Positions 51,501 through 62,187 of a stretch of DNA of 64,000 nucleotides are shown here, one piece after another. A program made the translations under genes and the position numbers. The notes beneath the pieces are model-generated. The model saw only the letters and a program-made list of their open reading frames with translations, made no database searches and was not told where the DNA came from. The stretch lies in the NCBI GenBank assembly GCA_037974965.1, contig JBBPFI010000011.1, forward strand, positions 434,001 to 498,000, in the 5' to 3' direction. The first letter of the stretch is position 1. Every line of letters starts with the position of its first letter. The stretch is from Dacryopinax spathularia. Lineage: Eukaryota; Basidiomycota; Dacrymycetes; Dacrymycetales; Dacrymycetaceae.

Positions 51501-52281
51501 GGAGACTGGCAATAGCTTGGTGGATGTCTTGTTTGGCGCCGTGAATCCAAGTGGCCGGCTTCCATACACCCTCGCACGAGAACGTGGCGACTACCCAGCC
51601 GATGTACTGTACGAAAGCAACATGACCACCCCGCAGATCACATACTACGAGCGGCTCATGATCGATTACCGATGGTTCGACGCGCAAGGAATTGTTCCAC
51701 GATATGAATTCGGCTACGGTGAGACGGACGTTCCTCTTCCGCTCGCGCCTGACGATCGTCCAGGTCTGAGCTATACTACTTTCGACTACAGCTCTCTCTC
51801 TATTTACGGTGCTGGCGTTTACAAGAGAGAGTTGGAAGCTCGCTGGGCCACGGACACCTCGTTCGCGCCTACAGCCACGTACAATCCATATGCGAACCAA
51901 ACTTCGCCTGGAGGTCCACCGTCATTGTCCGACACCCTGTACACCATAACCTTCAGAGTTACCAATTTCGGTCCGAGAGATGGGTATGAAGTTGCCCAGC
52001 TGTATCTGGGCTTCCCACCAAGCGCGATGGAACCACCCAAAGTTCTTAGGGAATTCAACCGAGTGTGGATCAAAGCGGGAGAAACAAGTACAGTTTCGAT
52101 GACGTTGTTGCGCAAGGATGTCAGCATCTGGTACGTCGAGGATCTTTCTTCTGCGAAGGCCGGCTCATGTTGCCTCAGGGACGTCATTTCTCAAGGCTGG
52201 GTGATACCAAGCGGCACGTTTACCGTATACATTGGCAAGTCTTCTCGGGATATTCAGCTTACAGGCACTTTCGAATCGTGA
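48591..52281 (+). CDS. GH3 beta-glucosidase, secreted, very intron-rich
   Basis: Hydrolyses cellobiose and other beta-glucosides outside the cell. The signal peptide is MSVLSVLLLAVLCRTALA. I rebuilt about 24 exons by following family blocks: LTLDEKINITTGAG, LCLQDSPLGVR-type segment, GPMTNLGRVAAGGRNWEGFG, KHFYGNEQEHFR, HELYIWPFAEGIRAG, the nucleophile loop GFIVSDAAAVRSG, REIGAASTILLKN, GSDAGPNPQGPNS, LAMGWGSGTANFPYL and AGLPGQETGNSLVDVL. A fibronectin-III-like domain ends the protein. Several exons are tiny (5, 6, 12 and 15 nt). The nucleophile aspartate is kept, but the usual SDW is SDA. One intron may use a GC donor (50195). No stop interrupts the spliced frame, so I call it intact. Confidence 0.85.
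49488..49492 (+). other. 5-nt micro-exon in the GH3 gene
   Basis: The exon CACTT lies between an intron ending TTAG (49487) and one starting GTGAGT (49493). It supplies the His of the KH motif that binds substrate in GH3 enzymes, and then the first two bases of Phe. Without it the frame and the conserved KH are lost. Confidence 0.7.
49675..49680 (+). other. 6-nt micro-exon in the GH3 gene
   Basis: The exon CTCTAT codes Leu-Tyr between HE and IWPFAE, restoring the family segment HELYLWPF. It is flanked by a TAG acceptor at 49672-49674 and a GTGAGT donor at 49681. Confidence 0.7.
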
Positions 52282-52351
52282 AGGATCGCTAGTTGAGAAC
52301 TTGGTGAACATAATCAGAAAAAGAGTGAAAATAATCAGAAAAAGACAAATA

Positions 52352-52453
52352 TGACGGGACCGAGGATCGAACTCGGGACCGTTCGTGAACATCACCCTAC
52401 CTTAAAGATACAGCAATGTAAGACGAAAGTGATAACCGCTACACCATCCCGTC
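52352..52453 (-). tRNA. tRNA-Val (anticodon TAC) with 29-nt intron
   Basis: Read on minus from 52453: acceptor stem GACGGGA pairs with TCCCGTC, discriminator A at 52352. The D arm is GTGTAGCGGTTATCAC, the anticodon stem TTCGT/ACGAA, the loop CTTACA plus C, and the T arm CCGAG-TTCGATC-CTCGG. Anticodon TAC decodes GTA valine. An intron (52388-52416) lies one base 3' of the anticodon, the standard nuclear tRNA intron position. Confidence 0.92.
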
Positions 52454-52729
52454 GTGCCCTCTGGTCTTTCCTGAGACTTTATGTCAATTACATATCATGC
52501 CGACCAGAGTTCTTCCCAATCCGAGACTTCCTCCCTGGATGCTTCAAAGTATTTAAGTATGGTCCTTTTTGGCCGCAGCCAACTGGGGATTAACGACACG
52601 GCCCGTAACCCACTTGGAAGAGGGTTCAGGACCCATTACTGTGATCCCAAGCGAGGTAAAACGCCATGAATCACCGAGATGTCCGGAGCACGATGCTACA
52701 ACCATATAAGGCGTCATGAATCTACCGGG

Positions 52730-55570
52730 TTAAATGGCGGCGCAGTGTCTCCGTAACCACGAGATCGCCCGCTCATCTTTCTTTTCCTCCAGCAAAGGAA
52801 GTACCTTCTGCTGTACCTCCGCGTTATAGTTGTTCAACCAGTCTCGCTCGGCCTTCGTCAGAAGCGAAGCATCGACTAGGCTTGTCTGGATGGGGCACTG
52901 TAGCACATGATGAGACGGAAGATCCAACCACGGGCACGGCATACGCACCATTGTTACGTGTTCGAACGTATAGTAGTCTCGATCACCAAATCGGTTCATT
53001 GTTTCCGCTTTTTGTACCACTACCACATTCTCTATGCGTATTCCAAACTGGCCGTCGGAATAGTAACCAGGTTCTGGACATAGTCAGTCTCTGTGCGCGA
53101 AGGCCCGCAGATCAGCGTACCATTGGACACGACCATGCCAGGCTTCAGAGCCGTGTCGTTGAAGACGATGCGCTGTCCGATGCCGTGTGGCCCTTCGTGG
53201 ACATTCAAAAAGCTGCCGACCCCGTGGCCCGTTCCGTGACTGATTTCCACATGAGTATCAGCTGTGTTTTGGTGCATAGCGGGTGCGCCTACCGGTAGTC
53301 TACGGCAGATGTCAGCTGAAGCCGCATTGGTGATGACAACATTCACGCTCACCTAGCCCATCTGCCCAAAGCGGTCGACGTGCAAAAGCATCCCTCCGTC
53401 AAGTCAGAATCAAGCGAGTTCACCAGGCGACATCGCTCACAATATGTAGCCTGACTGCAATCAGCAAAATTGGCGTTCCTCAGAATAATTCACATACCAG
53501 ATGTCTCCTCCGGGAAGATGGCCATGTCGATGGCCATATGTCCTTGCAATACTCGGGTGAATGCCCTGATCTCTTCCTCCTTCGGTGTTCCAAAGGCCTG
53601 CAAGTACTCAGAAATCCTGTTCCAGGTGACACTGCTGTCCGCACCCATGTTCTTGTAGTGTCTGTGGTTCCGTCCTTATATTGGGCTTGCCGCGTTTCAA
53701 TAGTATATTCATGCTTTTGGATCACTGCTCACCTCCAGAATCGCAAAGATATAAACTGTCGATTTCGACCGTGGCACAATCGTTCGGATCTGGCTGATAG
53801 TGTATAATGGCTACAGCGTGGTGAGTACTGTTCGAGTGGTCGATGTAATTAGCCTACCTCCATTCGAACCGGTGGCGGATATAGTTGGGAATGATAATCC
53901 CATGAAAAGGTCCATTTCCCTGGTAGAACTCATCGGCAACCAGCTCGGATGGGTAAAAATGCCACGAACGTACGACCTGTACTTTTCCAGTTGGTCCGCA
54001 GCCTCTGTCTCTGAAAGCTTCTGGTGTTGTTGTAGTTGCTCCTCTAGCCACGCGAAATACCGAATCTGTACTCCATCAGAAACCGGCCCTTTGAACGATG
54101 AAAAGTTTGGATATACCAGGGCCGCCCCATCGCGTATGTTGCATTGCCGGAACCCTTCTATCTCAGCATCGTTCTTGACAGCCTTGAGATCCGCCACCGG
54201 TGATCGACCAACAGCGACTCTCTGTTCCTCGAGTGCTCTTGCAATAGCCCAACTAGCTCTCCATCCGATAAGAACTTTCTGTGCACGTTATATTAGTGAT
54301 TTAGTGGCAACTTCCTTCGTGTGCACACCTTTTCAGGTCTCTCGGGAAGGGAGTTCTTATACTCATCAAGGTAGTACCAGAAGGCGCCGTAGGGCTCAAC
54401 CTGGACATCGGAGCCAAGGTGTTGCCGAACCTCGTCCGTCAGCTGCGCGGGGTCGACGAATAACACGGCCTTATCCTCAGTGATCAAGGCATATGCAAAG
54501 AAGACTGGGTAATGTCAATACTCGCAACGACGCAGAGCTTAACCAGACACACCCGGATTATATGCAATGTCGCTTCCTCTTAGATTGAACAGCCAGGCAA
54601 CCTCATCCAGCATGCTAACCACCATGGACCCGAAGTTATTCTTGGCGAGATACTCCCTCACTTCCTTGATCTTGTCCGATGACGGCTTGCCTGAGAGCCT
54701 TCAGTCAATTCCCCAAGCAGGGAGACATGCTTACTCACCGGCATACTTGAGCTCATGCGGAATGATCGTATTCTTCGGACGTTGCGGCCGCGCGTCTCCC
54801 CAGACCCGGTCTACTATGTTCCAGCTAAGCGGTACCAGCGAAGAGCCTTTCTTCCCAAGATCTTCCCGTAACGCCCGTGCGTCTTCTGCAGAGATGAGAG
54901 TAGGATCGATACCGATTTTGGTACCCTTGGGAAGGTTCTGAGAATGCATTTCTCAGTAGGGCGACCTTCGCATAGCATGTACTGCTTACTTCTGACAAGA
55001 ACTTCTGCCATGTGGGCACGCCTGCGCCGGGTCAGCACAAACACTTGAAGTTGGCATATATGCACACCCTTCAGCCCCTGCTTCATCAGCTGCCAGTTGC
55101 TGATCGAAATGTCAGCCAACATCCCCCAACAGATGCCGTATAGGCGTACCTGTCGAGCTGTTGCTCGGCCTGCAGAAAGTAGCGCCCATCGGTGAATAGG
55201 TGTGCTCTATCCAGCGTAACCACCGCACATCCTAGGCATACGTAAGCATTGCGCGGGTTGTAGAGCGATGGGCAAGCGCACCTGCAGAGCCGGTGAAGCC
55301 GGAGATGAAGGCTCGGCGGGCGTCGCAGTCAGCGAGGTATTCACTCGCATCTGCCCTCAAAATCAATCTCCTGAGCAAGCCCATGCACGTATTGCTCCAT
55401 ACGTTGATCTTCGGACGGCACAACACTGCATATCTTTGAACTCCTAGATCCGGCCGGAGCGATGAGTGGGCTTACTATGCTTGAACATTGTACTCCGGCC
55501 GCTTCATGAACTCCCTCAGCGCCCTCAGCCGGGCATAAGTGTTGACCGTCTTCGACTTTGCCTCAACCAT
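52730..55570 (-). CDS. Xaa-Pro aminopeptidase P (M24B)
   Basis: A metallopeptidase removing an N-terminal residue before proline, usually cytosolic. The start [20 protein letters not shown] at 55570 is followed after two introns by [17 protein letters not shown] and [13 protein letters not shown]. The M24 ligands are visible: the two Asp in [19 protein letters not shown], the His in [16 protein letters not shown], and the Glu residues in [11 protein letters not shown] and IRIENVV. The C-terminus [10 protein letters not shown] is normal for the eukaryotic AMPP group. It has many introns of 45-60 nt. An in-frame ATG at 55663 would add 31 residues rich in Arg/His/Thr with one Trp and no acids (MVTFIIYRAFALHTAWRSK), a possible mitochondrial form. 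I keep 55570 as the main start because the length matches the cytosolic family. Confidence 0.92.
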
Positions 55571-55830
55571 CGTACTTGCAAGGCGTATGGTATGGATACA
55601 GTGCGGCTTCGAACGCCAGGCGGTATGCAATGCAAAGGCACGATAGATGATGAAGGTGACCATGCGAGTGCCAGCTCCTGGTCGCGTGCTCGACGTCCCG
55701 GTTCATTCAGGGGCGACGCGGAGGCGATGTGCTCGCACCCTTATGGACGGCGGATTCATCGTGCCGAAAGCAATAGTCCATGTTAGGTACAGGTATACAG
55801 ACCGCCGACCGGCAGCGAACTACAAGGGTA

Positions 55831-57440
55831 CTATATTCGTCCTACAGTTGTCCGACCATTGGATTTCGGAGTACGTGGTGACCCCACGCCGGCCTCGACA
55901 TCGCCGTCGAGCTCTCGTCTCCGCTCCTCCCGCTGTCGATTGGTATCTTTCGTCAATCGCGTCGTCTCATCACCCTCAAACTCCTCTTCCTCCTCTTCTC
56001 GCAGGTCCTCCAACCCAATATCCTGCGGCTCCTGTGCTATACTTCCGTTGCTCATGCCCCAACCAGCCCCGTTCCCTGAGCCACCGTTAGGTATCCGGAA
56101 GCCAGCACTTCCGCGTCTGGCATGAGGCGTGCGCTCGCCGGACCATGTCGAATCCATGGACATTCGACCGGACATGCTCAGTCGCGGATTCATGAGACCG
56201 TTCTCCAAAGGTACATGCGGAAGGTCGGGATCTGGTGGGTACTCCGGCTTGTGATTCATGTTGAGAAGATGTACGCCGAGGAATGTGACGACGAAGCCGA
56301 TGATCAAGGATGCTATGCTGACTCCGTCGCTGGTATTGAAGCCTTGGAATAGGATAAGGGAGGCAAAAATGACGGCTGTTGAGAAGCCGACGTAGTAGAT
56401 GGGATTGACGCTATCAAAGAGTGAGAAAGGGCCAACATGTGGCGACGTGTACGTACACATTAGTAGAGAAGGTATCCAATGCTTTGTTGAAATAGTTCAT
56501 CTGAACCAATATACAGACGACGACCACGATGCCGAATACATATGTACTGGGATGTGTGAGCTGGTTGTTGCCCGCGAATGTGAGCTTGAGCGCAATTCCG
56601 AATCCCTTGATGCCCATGACGGAGACAGACCCAACAAGCGAGCAGATGGTAAGATATACAACGGGGCTGGTCTTGCCGTACTTGGGCGATAGAACGTATA
56701 TGAATACGAGGCTGACGATGAGGACGACGAAGCAGTATAACAGAAAGCCTGCACTGATGTCAGTGCTTCGTACAAGAGGTGCAGCCGATCGGGCGCACCT
56801 GGTTGCAGCGCATAGTGCAGGATCTCGTCAACCGTTTGGATATCCTTGTCCTCCGGCGCATGCAGTACGATAATGAGTGATCCAAGCAAGCATAGTGTAC
56901 ATGCGACCCTGCCGACGGGACCGAGCTCTTCCTGAAGGAAGAAAGATGCCAGAACGGCTCTGATGTTGACCATGAGTTCGACAGTGTGCTAAAACAGTTG
57001 ATTCGAACGTACCCTATAATCACGCTGAGGGCGCCTAGTGGAGTGACCAATATTGGCGGAGCGAATGCATACGCGGCAAAATTCAGCACTGGTGCACGGT
57101 CAGACGACACGCCGACATGGACTGGCTAGTGCGCACCTTCTCCAGAGACCACTATGCGGCTGTCAGAACCTGCAATCAGATGTAACAGAAAGTTGTACGC
57201 ACTCATTGTCATTCCCATCCACCATAATGGACTTTGGAAGTACAATAACTTATCCGCCGCGTTGGCGTGTCCGGCTCGTTGGGCTGCTGCGTTCAAGCCC
57301 TACAATGATGATCACTCGGATGAGCGCCGCGTCCTCCACGTCGCATCAACGCCACTGACCATTTTCGTCACGATGAAACTTGATCCAATAAGGACCGTTC
57401 CCAGCACGGCGAGTATCAGGCCAACAAACCTATCCTCCAT
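55831..57440 (-). CDS. NIPA-type magnesium transporter
   Basis: A nine-helix membrane protein of the NIPA (DUF803) family, known to carry Mg2+ in animals. The start MEDRFVGLILAVLGTVLIGS at 57440 is followed by the FIVTKMGL segment, SPLWWMGMTM, NFAAYAFAPPILVTPLGALS, FFLQEELGPVGRVAC and SVMGIKGFGIALKL, then NPIYYVGFSTAVIFASLILF. The C-terminus of about 130 residues is polar with an acidic cluster (DLREEEEEEFEGDE), likely cytosolic and regulatory. Several introns of about 50-65 nt. The family is clear. That it carries Mg2+ in this fungus is inferred from the family. Confidence 0.92.
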
Positions 57441-58265
57441 CGTTGTTTAGGAAAGGAGAGGGGAGCGATGTAGGCCAGCGGCTGGTCGTATTCAGTGCGG
57501 CAGTTGCTGCGGTCGGAGACGCGAGAGAACCGGTCGGGGAAAGAGGCGCGGACCCGCGCCGACGGCTTCGGAATGTGGGCCCTATGGCCGCCCCTTTCAA
57601 GTTGATTCGCGTCCTGTCATTAATATTGCGGCTGCGCGAGCTATTTCACTTCACTTGAAGAGGGGCCGTGCTATGCGCCGGCAAATCCCTAGCTCGGGAT
57701 TTTTTGTTTCCGAGCCAATCACATATCGCGGCGAGGATCTAGGTTGAAAGTTATTCGTTAGCGAGTTAGCACATATTCTAATATTATATATTTAACAAGT
57801 TTATTCTTACAGCTGATCTTTAGTAGAAGTCCGGCGCCGGGGAACTTCTTTTGGAGAAGTTGTTTTCGCAAGAGATGTTATCGAAATACAAGTCATGCTT
57901 GGCCGAATATCTTTCCGGTACTGGCGTTGTTCACGATGTCCAAAGGCTTTTGCCCGTGTTTTGGAATACTGAGGAGTGTGCGATGTACTTCCGCTTTAGG
58001 CGGAAGAGGGTAGTTGCGTGTAATTGACAGACTTAATTACGAGTGCAAGAAAGGCTATGATTGACATAAGACGAGTCCCCGATATTATGTAATTGCTTGT
58101 CTAGAATTAGGTGATCAAGGGTCCTTGTATTACATCATGAATATGGCGGAGGCATTTGTGTCCGGAGCTGTGTCGAAGGAAGCAAATGCGGAGGCGAATG
58201 CATCCGTAAGTGGATGTAGTTTGTTATTGACTCGTTCGCTGTTTCGTCGTTACATCTACTTCACA
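57441..58265. promoter_or_regulatory. Divergent promoter; start of an AT-richer block
   Basis: 825 bp between the NIPA start (minus) and unknown gene A (plus). Base composition becomes visibly more AT-rich from about 57660 (for example TTATATATTTAAC near 57783) and stays so to the right edge. No gene is supported inside; an in-frame upstream ATG before gene A (58137) is possible. Confidence 0.45.
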
Positions 58266-59315
58266 ATGTCCGATTATATTAGTCGGGAAGAAGCTCTCAA
58301 GTATTACTTGCGGATTTGCGAAGATGCTATTGGCGACAGACGCGGATGGAGAGATCGAACGACGAAACAAGAGGCAAAGACCAGGGTGAGTCGGACAACG
58401 GCCTTAGTTTCTTTCGTTGAAACATCTGCAGAACCACGTCGAGCGAGCCGTTTTTTACAACATCTCCTTGATCGACACGATGCCCGATAAGGTGAAGGAA
58501 TTCATGGGGGAGGAATGGGTTCAACATGTTTCCGGATTGGCTCGTGCAGCCTCTTCCGATGAAGATGTCGAGTATAGTACTCGTGAAGGGTGGCAAGAAG
58601 CTGTGCGCAATATTTTCCTTCGAGAATTTGCTCGGTTGTTCTTACTTTCTTCTTCAGTTTGTTGCTGGTTCTAGCCGCGATAAAGGCAAGGGGGTTGTGT
58701 TGGTACGTGATACTTAAACTGGTATAGAATATGTATTAATGAACTTATAGCCATCGCACATGGGGGACATAACGAGAAGTACTCCTTCGGGGTTTTCCCC
58801 TGCAGTTCGCCAGGTTGCTCGAGTGTTCAGCGGGCATTACGAGGGATCTGCAGAAGATCTTGCTCGTCAACCAACTTCTCCTAACGTGAACATGGACAAC
58901 GAGACGGTGCATAAATCGCCTGAACCGATCGACTTCGACAACCTAGGCGATCACGACGCGATGGATGTGGATTCTCCCCCACAAGCGGCGAACGTTGAGG
59001 ATGAAGGGCAGGAAAGTGCCGTTAATGTTGGAGTTGTGGAGGAAAGAGTGACCGAACATTTGCTGAGGGAGGGCAGTACCTCGGGTTCGTACTACTTATT
59101 CTTCGCCGAAGAAGTTCTAACTATCGTCTTCAGATCGAATGGTGTTTTCCCGCCTCAGTTCTATCGCTCGTTCCGCGAGGGACGAGCTAGAAGAAGTTAT
59201 TCAGGGAACGCCGGTTGGGGAAAGGAGGTCGGCTTTGCGTGGGGTAGCGGAGAAGCTGACGGAGATTGTCGTTTTTACGATGGCCTGCGAATATCTTGTG
59301 ACTACGATGCGCTAA
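58266..59315 (+). CDS. Unrecognised protein, family member A of a three-gene cluster
   Basis: Exons 58266-58385, 58432-58602, 58658-58702, 58751-59084 and 59134-59315 sum to 283 aa. Residues 1-90 form a helical N-module (SREEALKYYLRICEDAIG, then DTMPDKVKEFMGEEWVQHVS). The middle is acidic and disordered (HDAMDVDSPPQAANVEDEGQ). The last 60 residues are a helical C-module (RMVFSRLSSIARSARDELEE, then LTEIVVFTMACEYLVTTMR). The first intron is phase 0 and the last phase 1, the same as in the genes at 59652 and 62188. I do not recognise the family. No membrane span or signal peptide is seen. The start choice is the first ATG that leaves the N-module in frame. Confidence 0.6.
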
Positions 59316-59651
59316 ATTGTTGTGTGCTACTTTCTGCAGTGAATTGATCGTCAAGCCCGGTAGATATTCCGTTGCACAGTCTTTTCGGATCTGTGGTGAT
59401 GTTTTGAACTTGATTGTAATGGAATTTAACCGTTTTCTCTCGAATGTATTTTGCTGCGGGTGATCATTAACGTGAGACATCAAAGACAATAGCAAAATCA
59501 TGTGATAATCATTGACAATGATCCATTTTCGGGGACCAATCGGGAGCAATTTTAATACGAGCGTGGGCCAAGGGTTCGGAAGCTAATCAGCGTATGGTGA
59601 ATCATCTTCGTCGTCGACGAAGAACTACCCTCTTTATTCTCACTCACCACC
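59316..59651. other. Spacer between unknown genes A and B
   Basis: 336 bp, AT-rich, holding the 3' flank of gene A and the upstream region of gene B. No gene is seen. Confidence 0.45.
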
Positions 59652-61687
59652 ATGAGCACGAAAAGTTCTGTTCGAGCGCCTGGCGGCCACACCTACGAAG
59701 ATTTGCAGAGTCTTATGTTGCAGCTTGCGGAAACTTGTCAAGATCCCATGCAATGGGAGGATCTTTGCAGAAACTGCGGGGCTTATATGCGGGTAAAGTA
59801 CTTTCTGCGCCGTCTAATATTTCTTAACTTGCGCGATTAGGAACGTATTCGGGAGTTCATCGACATCGATCCCTTGGCATATGGATCGCTGCCTCGGGAA
59901 CTAAAAGAACTTATGGGAGAAGATTGGCAGCTCAGCGCGAGCGAGGTGTACATGTTTACGGTACTGTCCGGAGATAAAGCGATGTCTGCCACCGCGGAAA
60001 GTACGAAAGGTGGCAAGAGCCGCTCAACTTCCACTTCTCGGACTAAGGCTGTTCCTAATCGACAACAAATTCAATCGGCTGGAACATCGAGGGCGGGTGC
60101 AAGCTCTGTAAAGAGGAACTTTCAGTCGTTGTCGGGAAACGCGAAGGAGGGGGATGGGGATGAAGAGATTGTCGAACTTGCAGTAAGTAATTAGCTATTT
60201 CGACTAGTACATAGTTGATGAGTAACAGGTAATGCCACCGAAAAAGGTCAAGGATAATCGCGCTGGTCCCGCTCAAGCTCAAGCAACTGTCTCGTCGGTC
60301 TCCGGACCCAGTCGAAACCAAAATGCTGTCCCGGTGCGTGAAATAAGATATCCTCAAACGTTGCTCACAATATTGTAGACGTTCGTACCGCCGAGAACTC
60401 GAAGTAAGGAGAAGCCGAGAGGAAAGTATTTCGCCGATGGGGATCTTCTTGTACTGATACTTTGTAGTGAACGGTATTGAACAAGCGCGCCTTTTTCCCG
60501 GATTTGGATTCGCACTGAATCGCTCTGGGGTCGGTCCACCCAGCGCTATACTTGGTCAGAAGTTGGTCTGGACGATCGCACCGGGGGCGACGGGTACTTT
60601 CTGCATGCGTGTGCCTGACCGGTACAAGCTAACGCTCGAAGAACACATGGCGGCATACCGCGCATTGCCGTCGGCCCATATGGTTCATTTGCTTTCGGAT
60701 GTAAGTTATTATAGTATTGATGAGTACTTCTTGCGCCTGACAGTACACGTAGAACCCTGGTGATGATGACCAGTCGGAGATTGGCGATGCACACGAAGGA
60801 TGGGTAAGTTAGATCTGACATGATAAGGGTGTGTTGACTTTGTATTTCACAGTGCGATGTTTGTGATCTGGCGTATGCGAAAGAGAAGATTCGCCGAGTG
60901 GACCGAAATGTACGAACGCAGTGCGGTGGACCGGTTAAAACAGCAAGACAAGATAGATGGACTTGCTTCCTTTGTCGCGAGCAATCGCACGGCGGTTGCA
61001 ACTTCACTGAGGGTAAGAAATAATCCTCCAGAGTTGTAGAGTACTGTACTCATGTACCGGCAGCCTACGGAAGAGCGGTGGATGTTGTTGAGGAAGTGCA
61101 GAGGAATGTGCGCATGGGCCAACCCGATGAACGGCTTTGGGAACGTGTTTACGAGCCTGTGGAAACTATCGATTCTAGCGGTCGACGCGTAAGGAAGAAG
61201 ATCGCGCTATTCTCTCAATTACGTGCACTTCGGGCTTCAATGGCGGAGGAAGCGGAACAACGTGCACAGGAACAAAAGTCCGATGACGTGTCGAAGGTGA
61301 CGAAAAGAATTACGGCTGGGAAGAACAAGCAGCCTACGAGCAGTTCTACAACACATCCGACTGTCGCCCATGCCTCTACGTCCGGTTCTGCGAAGGCCGA
61401 TAAGACTTCCGGAGCAGAAGAACTTCGCCGTTATCTGGCATTGAAAGCCGAAAAGGAGCGCACAAAAGAGAATGAAGGCCAAGGTGAGAGAACTTCTTTC
61501 GAAGTTTGCAGTAGGACTTATCTCATTATTAGACAGTGTACTTCGTCGGATACTGAGTCTCGTCCACAGTGCAGAAGATATCGCTATTGAGCTGGAGGCA
61601 GAATGGCCGGAAGGTTCATTCGGAACTCTGTGTGATCGACTCGAAGACATCGCAAAGCTTTGTGGCGGGCGTCTGCGTCGCGAATAG
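59652..61687 (+). CDS. Unrecognised protein with Cys-rich domain, family member B
   Basis: Nine exons (59652-59792, 59841-60182, 60229-60333, 60379-60403, 60468-60700, 60753-60803, 60853-61012, 61064-61483, 61533-61687) sum to 543 aa. The N-module is HTYEDLQSLMLQLAETCQD, then GSLPRELKELMGEDWQLSAS. After a basic Ser-rich linker comes LFPGFGFALNRSG and a Cys-rich block: CDVC, then CGG about 22 residues on, then CFLCREQSHGGC, a CxxC-C-CxxC-H-C pattern that would fit zinc binding. A long charged helix region (RRVRKKIALFSQLRALRASM) precedes the C-module RRILSLVHSAEDIAIELEAE. The protein looks nuclear or nucleic-acid-binding from charge and cysteines, but that is inference only. Confidence 0.65.
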
Positions 61688-62187
61688 TGAGCGCCCGGAA
61701 TATTAGTTTACACGAAAGGCTTACCCTCCACCGTAGAAGTTTTTGCATCATGTCGACATATATCCGTTCTCATCTTTACTCTTTTCATCACTCCAATCTC
61801 GACTCGATAACGTCATCTGCAACAGCAAAAATAGAAAAGGCCAAAAAAAATCAGAAAAATCCTTCGACCTGCCGAGTGTTCCTATGAGGCAGACAAAAAA
61901 AAGGTTTATTATCTCTGTTTCGCCTTTCCTTTTCCATCATGGTACGAGTCTGTGTTAATTACTGCTCTTCCGTCTATTATGTAAGCTGAGTTCGCTGTAA
62001 TTTTGTGTACGTGGTAATGTCGTGTTTTAGCAGGCGGGGGGGGGGGGGGGGGAGAGGGGGTTATATCGAAGTGGAACTACGCACTGAGGGGAACAGTTTA
62101 TGCATAGAAAAGATCGCTGTCGTATTTTGTAATGACATTTGGTTACGCAGCGATTAAATACTCCGAGTGAAATAAAAAGAAAGGAGC
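61688..62187. other. Convergent spacer between unknown genes B and C
   Basis: 500 bp between two convergent stops. It contains a G homopolymer (listed separately) and A-rich runs near 61840-61860. No gene is seen. Confidence 0.5.
62035..62052. repeat. Poly-G tract of about 18 nt
   Basis: A run of about 18 G at 62035-62052, followed by AGAGGGGG. Its true length may vary or be misassembled. Confidence 0.8.

Noticed and set aside
62035-62052. Poly-G run as a telomere or recombination signal
   Set aside because: A simple homopolymer without telomeric units; it may be an assembly artefact.
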